DNA of 5,299 bases from a candidate division Zixibacteria bacterium SM23_81 (GTDB lineage Bacteria; SM23-81), in NCBI GenBank assembly GCA_001304015.1, contig LJUY01000095.1, positions 1 through 5,299 of the forward strand, read 5' to 3'. The position numbers were made by a program, and so were the translations under genes. Shown here one piece after another: positions 1 through 4,803 of the stretch. Each line of letters starts with the position of its first letter. The stretch's first letter is position 1. Below the pieces are notes generated by a model that saw nothing but the letters and a program-made list of their open reading frames with translations, was not told the DNA's origin and made no database searches.

Positions 1-369
1 CTCTGGTACTACGGCGATGCGGACCTTTTTCTCACTGAGGGCACCTGGATCTTGAACAAGGATCCCGAGGAACCTGAGCCCTTTGTGGGCATCGAATGGC
101 ACCGCAAGGTGCAGGACACTACAGCAGACATCAAATACACCAACATCGTACCCGATGGCCCCGAGAACGGCGGCTACATCTTTTATGGCATCACCAACGA
201 TACTCCTTACGATGCCTTTTATGATATCTACAACAAGGGGTATGACAACCTCACCAACATCGAGTGGAACCGCGCCACGAAAGATGGACAGGTGAAGGAT
301 CCCCATCATTTTGAAGATGAAGAGTGGCATTGTTGGGATGGCGACCTGGAGGATATCGAGTGTCCGTGA
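1..369 (+). CDS. C-terminal part of an unrecognised protein (5' end outside window)
   Basis: The frame is open from the first base to the TGA at 367-369 and gives 122 residues, so the gene starts upstream of the window. The TTG at 52 has no ribosome binding site and is only an internal leucine codon. The visible part is acidic and rich in Trp, Tyr, Asp, Asn and Gly, with phrases such as GIEWHRKVQDT, NGGYIFYGI, YNKGYDN and EEWHCWDGDLEDIECP at the very end. Two cysteines lie in the last 11 residues. The composition (many D/N/G and aromatics, few Lys) suits a secreted or surface beta-rich protein, but no signal peptide can be checked here and I do not recognise the family. The next gene seems to have its own promoter, so this one probably belongs to a separate upstream transcription unit. 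Coding status is fairly certain; function is unknown. Confidence 0.75.
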   Translation, partial: LWYYGDADLFLTEGTWILNKDPEEPEPFVGIEWHRKVQDTTADIKYTNIVPDGPENGGYIFYGITNDTPYDAFYDIYNKGYDNLTNIEWNRATKDGQVKDPHHFEDEEWHCWDGDLEDIECP

Positions 370-452
370 GAGATGGTGTTGGGTAAGGGATTCAAAAACT
401 GCGACTGTGCTCTTCTTCAAATTCTGCATGGTGTGTTGTTTCCTTCCCTGTT

Positions 453-482
453 TCGACGCCAGAGGACTACAATTGATATAAT
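453..482 (+). promoter_or_regulatory. Sigma70-type promoter for the 505-2803 operon
   Basis: A perfect -10 hexamer TATAAT lies at 477-482. A weak -35 (TCGACG, 453-458, four of six matches to TTGACA) sits 18 nt upstream. Transcription would start near 489-490, leaving a short leader of about 15 nt that still holds the GGAGG ribosome binding site at 496-500. The intact -10 between two genes is the main evidence. The -35 is poor, so an activator or a different sigma factor is possible. Confidence 0.5.
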
Positions 483-504
483 CAGAAACTCCCATGGAGG
501 ATCT

Positions 505-753
505 ATGATCCGGCTCTATAACAACGACACCGGTGAAAAAATCGGCGAAATTACCGATGAACAGCTCCAGTTCCTCATCGACAACCTGGAGGAAGAATCG
601 CTGGAAGATCAGGATTATTACTTGCAACGCGGCACAGTGGAGATGCTGGCGGAGAAAGGCGCCGATTCTCGATTGCTGGCTGTTTTGCGCAGGGCTGTTG
701 GTGATCGCGAGGGCGTCGAAATCCGCTGGTCCCGTTCCTCAAGCGGTTTTTAA
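505..753 (+). CDS. Small acidic conserved protein, 82 aa, function unknown
   Basis: I chose the ATG at 505 because GGAGG (496-500) lies 4 nt upstream and a TATAAT promoter lies just before it. The in-frame ATG at 373 would add 44 residues that look like translated non-coding DNA. The protein begins MIRLYNNDTGEKIGEITDEQ and continues with an acidic stretch around residues 24-35 (DNLEEESLEDQD). A predicted helix follows (about 42-66), and the end carries a VEIRWSRSS strand. No membrane segment or signal peptide is visible, so it is probably cytoplasmic. It resembles a family of roughly 80-residue proteins (MIRLYD..TG..IG.IT..QLQ.L) that I recall seeing labelled galactosyldiacylglycerol synthase; nothing in such a short sequence supports that enzyme activity. 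The TPR lipoprotein gene follows after 57 nt, so co-transcription is likely, though no joint function can be inferred. Confidence 0.82.
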   Translation: MIRLYNNDTGEKIGEITDEQLQFLIDNLEEESLEDQDYYLQRGTVEMLAEKGADSRLLAVLRRAVGDREGVEIRWSRSSSGF

Positions 754-762
754 GACCGCTTG
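740..762 (+). other. Hairpin over the stop codon of the 82-aa gene
   Basis: CAAGCGGT (740-747) and ACCGCTTG (755-762) form a perfect 8-bp stem with a 7-nt loop; the TAA stop codon (751-753) falls in the loop. No run of T follows on either strand, so it does not look like a standard intrinsic terminator. It could be a weak attenuator, an RNA-processing or stability site between the first two operon genes, or chance. A 10-bp palindrome, GATCTAGATC, follows at 765-774. Confidence 0.45.
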
Positions 763-810
763 GTGATCTAGATCCTTATCTTAGGCCATGACATTTGAAA
801 GGAGGAATCG

Positions 811-2277
811 ATGAAAAAACATCATGCGATACGCTATGCACTGATTGTCATCCTCAGTGCCATCCTGCTTACGATCATCGGCTGCGCCAAGAAAGAAGAC
901 GGCAAAATTCCCATCACCACCTCTGAAGGAGCACGCGAGCACTTCTTGCAGGGCCGGGATCTTTTCGAGAGGCTTCAGGTCCAGGAGTCCCGCCAGTACT
1001 TCGAGAGAGCCGTAGCTGAGGACCCGGGGTTCGCCATGGGATATCTGTTACTCTCATTCGCCCAACCGAGCAACAAGGGCTTTTTCGAGAATCTCGATAA
1101 AGCCGTGGCTCTCGTCGATAACGCCTCGGACGGAGAGCAATTGTGGATTCTGGGCGTTGAGGCGGGAACAAATGCCTTTGCGATGAAACAAAGAGAGCTA
1201 TACCAAAAGTTAGTAGCGCTCTATCCAAACGACGAGCGAGCCCATAACTTGTTGGGGAATAATTATTTCGGTCAGCAAGAATATGAACCGGCCATAGAGG
1301 AATACAAGAGGGCCACGGAGATCGACCCTAATTTCTCTCCGCCCTACAATCAGCTTGGCTATGCTCACAGATTTCTGGGAAATTATGCCGAGGCGGAGAA
1401 GGCCTTTCAGAAATACATCGAGCTGATCCCGGACGATCCCAACCCTTACGATTCCTATGCCGAATTGCTCATGAAGATGGGCAGATATGATGAGTCCATC
1501 GGGAACTATAAAAAAGCCCTGGAGTTCAATCCCAACTTCGTCGCCTCGCACGTGGGCATAGCCGCAAACCTGAACTTCAAGGGAGAGCACGGCCAGGCCA
1601 GGAAAGAGCTTCAGAAGCTGTATGACATGGCTCGCAACGACGGCGAACGACGTGCGGCCCACTTTGCCATGACGGTCTCCTATGTCGACCAAGGCGACAT
1701 GAAAAAGGCCCTGGAGGAGCAGGATAAACAATATGCCCTGGCGGAAAAGATCAACGACGCCTCCGCCATGGCCGGAGATCTGGTGGCCATGGGCGATATT
1801 CTCCTTGAGGGCGGGAAATACGACCAAGCACAAGCAAAGTACCAAAAAGCCGTTGAAGTAATGGAAGCCTCCAACCTCTCCGAAGAGGTGAAGGACCAAA
1901 CGCGGCGTGGCTTCCTTTTCAATGCTTCTCGTGTCGCTTTGAAGAAAAAGGACCTCGCTGCCGCCAAGGCCAAAGCCGAGGAATACCGCCAGCAAGTCGA
2001 GGCCATCGATAATCCTTTTCAGACTCGATTGGCCCATCAACTGTTGGGGATGATCGCCCTGGAAGCGAAACACTACGATACGGCCCTGGCGGAGCTTGGT
2101 CAGGCCAACCAGCAAAATCCCTATAACTTCTATAGAATGGCCCTGGCCTATGAGGGCAAAGGTGACCGGGAGAAGGCCAAGGAATTCTTCTTGAAAGCCG
2201 CAAACTTCAACGCACTGAACAGCTTACCACAGGCCTATATCAGAAGCAAAGCTCAGAAAATGGCGGAGTCGATCTGA
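811..2277 (+). CDS. TPR-repeat lipoprotein, 488 aa
   Basis: The ATG at 811 is preceded by AAAGGAGG (798-805) at 5 nt spacing. Residues 1-25 form a lipoprotein signal: basic MKKHH, a hydrophobic core at about 9-23, and the lipobox I-I-G-C with Cys25 as the predicted lipidated residue. Asp is not at +2 (Ala26 is), so outer-membrane sorting is plausible in a Gram-negative cell. The rest is helical with tetratricopeptide repeats. Clear units lie near 40-73, 142-175, 176-209, 210-243, 322-353, 407-436 and 437-466, with typical A..EY..A.E.DPNF signatures; diverged units (244-276, 282-312) fill some of the space. TPR arrays are protein-binding scaffolds, so this is probably an envelope-anchored assembly or interaction protein facing the periplasm. 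No enzymatic domain is visible and the partner is unknown. It lies between the 82-aa gene and the MGMT-like gene, probably in one operon. Confidence 0.92.
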   Translation: MKKHHAIRYALIVILSAILLTIIGCAKKEDGKIPITTSEGAREHFLQGRDLFERLQVQESRQYFERAVAEDPGFAMGYLLLSFAQPSNKGFFENLDKAVALVDNASDGEQLWILGVEAGTNAFAMKQRELYQKLVALYPNDERAHNLLGNNYFGQQEYEPAIEEYKRATEIDPNFSPPYNQLGYAHRFLGNYAEAEKAFQKYIELIPDDPNPYDSYAELLMKMGRYDESIGNYKKALEFNPNFVASHVGIAANLNFKGEHGQARKELQKLYDMARNDGERRAAHFAMTVSYVDQGDMKKALEEQDKQYALAEKINDASAMAGDLVAMGDILLEGGKYDQAQAKYQKAVEVMEASNLSEEVKDQTRRGFLFNASRVALKKKDLAAAKAKAEEYRQQVEAIDNPFQTRLAHQLLGMIALEAKHYDTALAELGQANQQNPYNFYRMALAYEGKGDREKAKEFFLKAANFNALNSLPQAYIRSKAQKMAESI

Positions 2278-2305
2278 GTGGCTCTTTGGAAATGGGGAAC
2301 CACCT

Positions 2306-2803
2306 TTGACAAAACCCAGCACCGCCAAGAGCAAGACCAAGTGGCGTCAAAAGCTTGAGCGGGACCATCCCAGCCATGGGAAGGTTGTGGACATCCCGCC
2401 CAGGATGCAAAGGCAGTGGGGGCAGGGCACCATGCTCATCCCCGAGCCGCTGAAGATGGATGCCCTCATACGCACCGTCAAGAACGGCAAGCTGGTCACC
2501 GTCTCTCAGCTCATGAACAGGTTGGCCACAGACGCTGGCGCCGATTGCGCCTGTCCCATGACCACGGGCATTTTTCTTCGCATCGTGGCCGAGACGGCGG
2601 AGGAAGATCTACGGGAGGGGCGAAAGCGGATCACCCCCTATTGGCGAGTGCTGAGAAAGGGCGGCCTGTTGAACGAGAAATATCCCGGAGGGGCAAAGGC
2701 CCAGGCGGCCCACTTGAAAGAGGAAGGTCATCGCATCGAGCCGGGAAAGGGCAAAAAACCTCCTTTTGTCATGCGGTATGAGCGAGTATTGGTGAATTTG
2801 TAG
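2306..2803 (+). CDS. MGMT-like (alkyltransferase-like) DNA-binding protein lacking the catalytic cysteine
   Basis: The start is TTG at 2306, the only usable initiation codon before residue 34; GGGGA (2294-2298) lies 7 nt upstream. The protein has 165 residues. Residues about 50-143 resemble the C-terminal DNA-binding domain of O6-alkylguanine-DNA alkyltransferases (MGMT, Pfam DNA_binding_1). A helix-turn-helix-like part GKLVTVSQLMNRLA (61-74) is followed by CPMTTGIFLRIVAE (83-96), then TPYWRVLRKGGLLNEKYPGG (110-129), then a helix ending in EEGH. In true MGMT the middle part reads PCHRV with the alkyl-accepting Cys; here it is P111-Y-W-R-V. Direct methyl transfer is therefore not expected. Known alkyltransferase-like proteins replace this Cys, usually with Trp, and flag alkylated bases for nucleotide excision repair; a similar role is inference. 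The basic N- and C-terminal tails (KSKTKWRQK, GKGKKPP) fit DNA binding. The gene is 28 nt behind the TPR gene and ends the operon. Confidence 0.85.
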   Translation: MTKPSTAKSKTKWRQKLERDHPSHGKVVDIPPRMQRQWGQGTMLIPEPLKMDALIRTVKNGKLVTVSQLMNRLATDAGADCACPMTTGIFLRIVAETAEEDLREGRKRITPYWRVLRKGGLLNEKYPGGAKAQAAHLKEEGHRIEPGKGKKPPFVMRYERVLVNL

Positions 2804-2863
2804 CTCCAGCAACGTGTTGCGTTCTACATTAAGAATCGAACCTCGTGCAGTTGGCTTCAGCCT

Positions 2864-2944
2864 TTTTCCAGGATCCAGGATCTAGGATCTCGCATCCAGG
2901 AACCGCCTTTTCAACCAGCTTCGAGCTTCCAAACCGACAAACGA
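2864..2944. repeat. Degenerate intergenic repeat island A
   Basis: The stretch 2804-3202 has no supported gene, and this is its most structured part. Three tandem 7-nt units occur at 2870-2890 (AGGATCC, AGGATCT, AGGATCT). They are followed by CATCCAGG (2893-2900), CCAGCTTC (2915-2922), CGAGCTTCC (2922-2930) and CTTCCAAACCGACAAACGA (2926-2944). The first and last parts recur in the same order in the island after the racemase gene (4571-4630), so the two are related copies. The reading frame across it (GTG at 2845) has no ribosome binding site and is probably spurious. Confidence 0.7.
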
Positions 2945-2947
2945 TCA

Positions 2948-3012
2948 TAGGCTTCACGTTGAATCCAATAACTTTTTCACTTAAAGACTTGACTTTTAGG
3001 ATTCAAAGCCTA
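2948..3012. repeat. Imperfect inverted repeat enclosing the promoter region
   Basis: The left arm at 2948-2966 contains TAGGCT and TTGAATCC separated by TCACG; the right arm GGATTCAAAGCCTA (2999-3012) pairs with it over 14 bases with one 5-nt bulge. The loop is 32 nt and contains the proposed -35 element. The right arm runs into the -10 element. As DNA it could be a two-half-site operator; as RNA it would be a long-loop stem. Neither is proven. Confidence 0.55.
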
Positions 3013-3016
3013 TTCT
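2989..3016 (+). promoter_or_regulatory. Sigma70-type promoter upstream of the LarA-family gene
   Basis: TTGACT (2989-2994, five of six matches) and TATTCT (3011-3016, four of six) are separated by 16 nt in a locally AT-rich stretch. Transcription would start near 3023, giving a leader of about 180 nt before the ATG at 3203. This is the best promoter candidate in the 399-nt gap and fits independent expression of the racemase gene from the upstream operon. Confidence 0.5.
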
Positions 3017-3066
3017 TTAAGGTAGAGAGATCGAGTTCGTGAAGAATCAGAGGGTCTGGAGATTTG

Positions 3067-3170
3067 GGGTGTGGGGTTTAGGGCATCGCGAGACACCCTC
3101 CTGCACGATTCGATCATCCAGAAAGAGAGCCAGGGGCTGGTGCGGAGACACTAGCTCCTAAGCCCTAAAC
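3067..3170 (+). other. Leader region with inverted repeats before the LarA-family gene
   Basis: Within the proposed 5' leader, GTTTAGGGC (3076-3084) is perfectly complementary to GCCCTAAAC (3162-3170), and GGGTGT (3067-3072) to ACACCC (3093-3098). The 7-mer GAGACAC occurs twice (3090-3096 and 3145-3151), and CCAG-GGG-CTGG makes a small hairpin at 3130-3140. The two larger pairings cross each other, so they are alternatives. No known riboswitch class is recognised. It may be a structured leader or simply more degenerate intergenic repeat. Confidence 0.35.
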
Positions 3171-3202
3171 TCTGAACCCTTCGTATCTTGAAAGGAAGGA
3201 AC

Positions 3203-4468
3203 ATGGCTGCACGCGGGAAACTCTATTTCAAAGGTCAAGAACAAACTTTCGATCTCCCAGAAAACTGGAACCTGCTGGCCCAGGCTGAGCCCAAGGAGGC
3301 ATGTGCGGTATCTAACCTAAAAACCAGTGTCAAAAAAACCTTGGAAGAACCCATCGGCATGCCCAGCCTCAAAGAGGTCATTCCCAGCGAAGGCGATGTA
3401 GTGATCATCAGCGAGGATCAAACACGCCCTTCACCCATTGGAAGGGTGATGGAGCCCCTGGTGGAGATGCTGGGTGAGCTGGGTGTCAGGGAGGAGCGCA
3501 TCCAGGTGGTCATCGGTCGGGGCACGCACCGGAAGACCACCCCGGAGGAGTTGGAGGCTAAACTGAGCAGAAGCATCCTGGATCGGTTCCAGGTCTCCAT
3601 CCACGATGTGGACGACGCCGATAATCTGGTGCTCATGGGTATGACCAAACGGGAAACCCCGGTCTGGATCAATCGGAAAGTGGCCGAGGCCGGCTTGAGC
3701 ATCGGCATAGGCACCATAAACCCTCACTATTTCGCCGGCTACGGCGGCGGGGATAAGCTCATTCTCCCGGGGGTTTCGGGGCGAGAAAGCATCGTGCACA
3801 ATCACGCCATGATCGCTGACGAAAACGCCGTCCAGGGGAAAATGGAGGGCAATCCCATCTGGGAGGACATGCTGGAGGCGGCCCGGATCGCCAAGCTGGG
3901 CATGAAGATCGATCTGTTGTTGAACACCCGCAAAGAGGTCTGCAACATCTTTGCGGGCGAGGTGGAACAGGCTCAAAAGGCAGCTGTGAAGGCTCTGTTG
4001 GACATCTACGGCCTCCCAGTACCCAGGATGGCAGACATCACCCTCACAGCCGGCTACCCGCTAGAGACCAATCTCATCCAATCGGGCAAAGCGGTGCTGC
4101 TGGCCAACGAGGTTACCAAGGATGGCGGGGCCATCGTGTTGCTCAGCGCCCTTGATGATGGGGCCGGCCCCTTGCTGTACGAGACCCTCAAAGAAAAGCC
4201 TGAGCCAGAAACGGTGATCAAGTGGATCGAAGAGGGGAAAGCCTCGCCCACCGGCGGACCCATCTCCGCCATGCTGAGAGTGTTGTTGAAGAAGAAAAAA
4301 TTGGTGGTCGTCTCCGACGGGATAGCTAAAGAACAGATCGAGGACATGGACATGGCCTACGCTTCTTCTATCGAGGAGGCCATCGAGACCCTCTCTGGGC
4401 AATACCGAAATCCGGATGTGATTATCTCACCTGTGGGGAGTTCCACGTTTCCGTATGTTGACGTTTGA
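3203..4468 (+). CDS. larA: LarA-family nickel-dependent 2-hydroxyacid racemase (lactate racemase-like), 421 aa
   Basis: The ATG at 3203 is preceded by AAGGAAGGA (3192-3200) at 2 nt spacing; the in-frame TTG at 3188 would start before this site and is rejected. The length of 421 residues is close to that of Lactiplantibacillus LarA. Its catalytic signatures are all present: EDQTRP with Asp72 and Arg75, GRGTHRKTTPEE with His109, NPHYFAGYGGGDKLILPG with His175 and Lys185, and HNH with His201. In LarA the equivalent lysine covalently holds the nickel-pincer nucleotide, a neighbouring histidine ligates nickel, and two histidines act as acid/base in hydride-transfer racemisation. A Q-x-x-K pair (Gln293, Lys296) is also kept. 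It is expected to be a cytoplasmic enzyme interconverting D- and L-2-hydroxyacids. The family includes members acting on substrates other than lactate, so the substrate is open. No cofactor-synthesis genes (larB, larC, larE) or transporter are in the window. It appears to be a single-gene unit. Confidence 0.93.
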   Translation: MAARGKLYFKGQEQTFDLPENWNLLAQAEPKEACAVSNLKTSVKKTLEEPIGMPSLKEVIPSEGDVVIISEDQTRPSPIGRVMEPLVEMLGELGVREERIQVVIGRGTHRKTTPEELEAKLSRSILDRFQVSIHDVDDADNLVLMGMTKRETPVWINRKVAEAGLSIGIGTINPHYFAGYGGGDKLILPGVSGRESIVHNHAMIADENAVQGKMEGNPIWEDMLEAARIAKLGMKIDLLLNTRKEVCNIFAGEVEQAQKAAVKALLDIYGLPVPRMADITLTAGYPLETNLIQSGKAVLLANEVTKDGGAIVLLSALDDGAGPLLYETLKEKPEPETVIKWIEEGKASPTGGPISAMLRVLLKKKKLVVVSDGIAKEQIEDMDMAYASSIEEAIETLSGQYRNPDVIISPVGSSTFPYVDV

Positions 4469-4483
4469 TAAATTGAGGAAGCG

Positions 4484-4636
4484 GGAAGCTGGTTTAAGGG
4501 TATAGAAACTGGGTAGGAAACTGGAATCTAGAAGCTTGAGGCTGGATATAGATGTTGCAGAGAAAAACGGTTTTCCAGCATCCAGCTTCCAACATCGAGC
4601 TTCCATACCAGCTTCCATAACCACAAACGAGCTTCG
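4484..4636. repeat. Degenerate intergenic repeat island B with inverted halves
   Basis: The gap 4469-4803 holds no supported gene. Its left half carries GGAAGCTGG (4484-4492), GGAAACTGG (4516-4524) and GAGGCTGG (4538-4545). Its right half carries the complement: CCAGCTTCC (4582-4590 and 4608-4616), CGAGCTTCC (4596-4604) and CGAGCTTCG (4628-4636). The whole is a loose, large inverted repeat built from a 9-nt word. TTTTCCAGCATCCAGC (4571-4586) and CTTCCATAACCACAAACGA (4612-4630) match the corresponding parts of island A. Reading frames through it on the minus strand encode repetitive non-protein-like sequence. Confidence 0.7.
4538..4589 (+). terminator. Stem-loop after the LarA-family gene, possible weak terminator
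   Basis: Bases 4538-4547 pair with 4580-4589 (10 pairs, one G-U). Inside, GAAAA-ACGG-TTTTC (4562-4575) makes a second 5-bp hairpin whose 3' arm includes four T. It lies 70 nt after the stop codon and is the best structure for ending transcription there, but there is no clear U-tract after the outer stem. GATGTTG (4551-4557) and CAACATC (4590-4596) offer a competing pairing. Confidence 0.3.
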
Positions 4637-4697
4637 AACATCATGAGTATCAAAGCTAGCACCACATCGGAGTACTTGCTTATATCCTAAAACCCAG

Positions 4698-4711
4698 TAA
4701 CGAATAACGAA
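4698..4711. repeat. Tandem TAACGAA x2
   Basis: Two exact adjacent copies of TAACGAA occupy 4698-4704 and 4705-4711, followed by the similar ACGACGAAA. This looks like a short piece of another degenerate intergenic repeat type. No function is visible. Confidence 0.6.
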
Positions 4712-4719
4712 GCACGACG

Positions 4720-4729
4720 AAAGGAGGTG
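4720..4729 (+). promoter_or_regulatory. Orphan perfect Shine-Dalgarno without a proper gene
   Basis: AAAGGAGGTG matches the complement of the 16S rRNA 3' end over ten bases. No ATG, GTG or TTG lies at a normal 5-9 nt distance. The overlapping or abutting GTG codons (4727, 4730) would give only a 9-10 residue peptide ending at the TGA at 4757-4759. It may be a leader-peptide site, a ribosome standby site for the gene at 4804, or a relic. Confidence 0.35.
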
Positions 4730-4787
4730 GTGGCCGGACCACTGCTCGTCCGTCAGTGAGTTTACTGGCAACATCCTTATTTCCCTG

Positions 4788-4797
4788 AAAGGGGGTG
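4788..4797 (+). promoter_or_regulatory. Ribosome binding site that decides the GTG start at 4804
   Basis: AAAGGGGGTG differs by one base from the perfect anti-16S match and stands 6 nt before GTG 4804. The bases TTCCCT (4781-4786) can pair with AGGGGG (4790-4795) around a GAA loop, so the site could be partly hidden in a local hairpin. Confidence 0.65.
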
Positions 4798-4803
4798 CAG
4801 ATA

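Noticed and set aside
373-504. N-terminal extension of the 82-aa gene from the ATG at 373
   Set aside because: It has no good ribosome binding site, contains the TATAAT promoter element, and the added residues do not look like protein; ATG 505 has GGAGG upstream.
1210-2115. 301-aa minus-strand reading frame
   Set aside because: It lies wholly inside the TPR lipoprotein gene, whose repeat signatures and ribosome binding site are clear; it is an antisense shadow.
2809-2820. GCAACGTGTTGC as a terminator for the upstream operon
   Set aside because: The stem is only 4 bp with a 4-nt loop and no T-run follows.
2864-2944. Repeat island A as a CRISPR array
   Set aside because: The units are 7-21 nt, degenerate and not separated by uniform spacers; no cas gene is present.
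2845-3042. 65-aa plus-strand reading frame in the gap before the racemase gene
   Set aside because: It starts with GTG without a ribosome binding site, runs through the repeat island and the promoter region, and its product looks like translated repeat.
3076-3084. TTTAGGG words resembling eukaryotic telomere repeats
   Set aside because: They are single copies in a bacterial leader, not tandem, and are better explained as inverted-repeat arms.
3431-3976. 181-aa minus-strand reading frame
   Set aside because: It is antisense to the catalytic core of the LarA-family gene and has no independent support.
4427-4774. 115-aa minus-strand reading frame after the racemase gene
   Set aside because: It overlaps the end of the racemase gene and reads through the repeat words (MEAGMEARCWKLDAG, FVIRYWVLGY), which is typical of spurious frames in such repeats.
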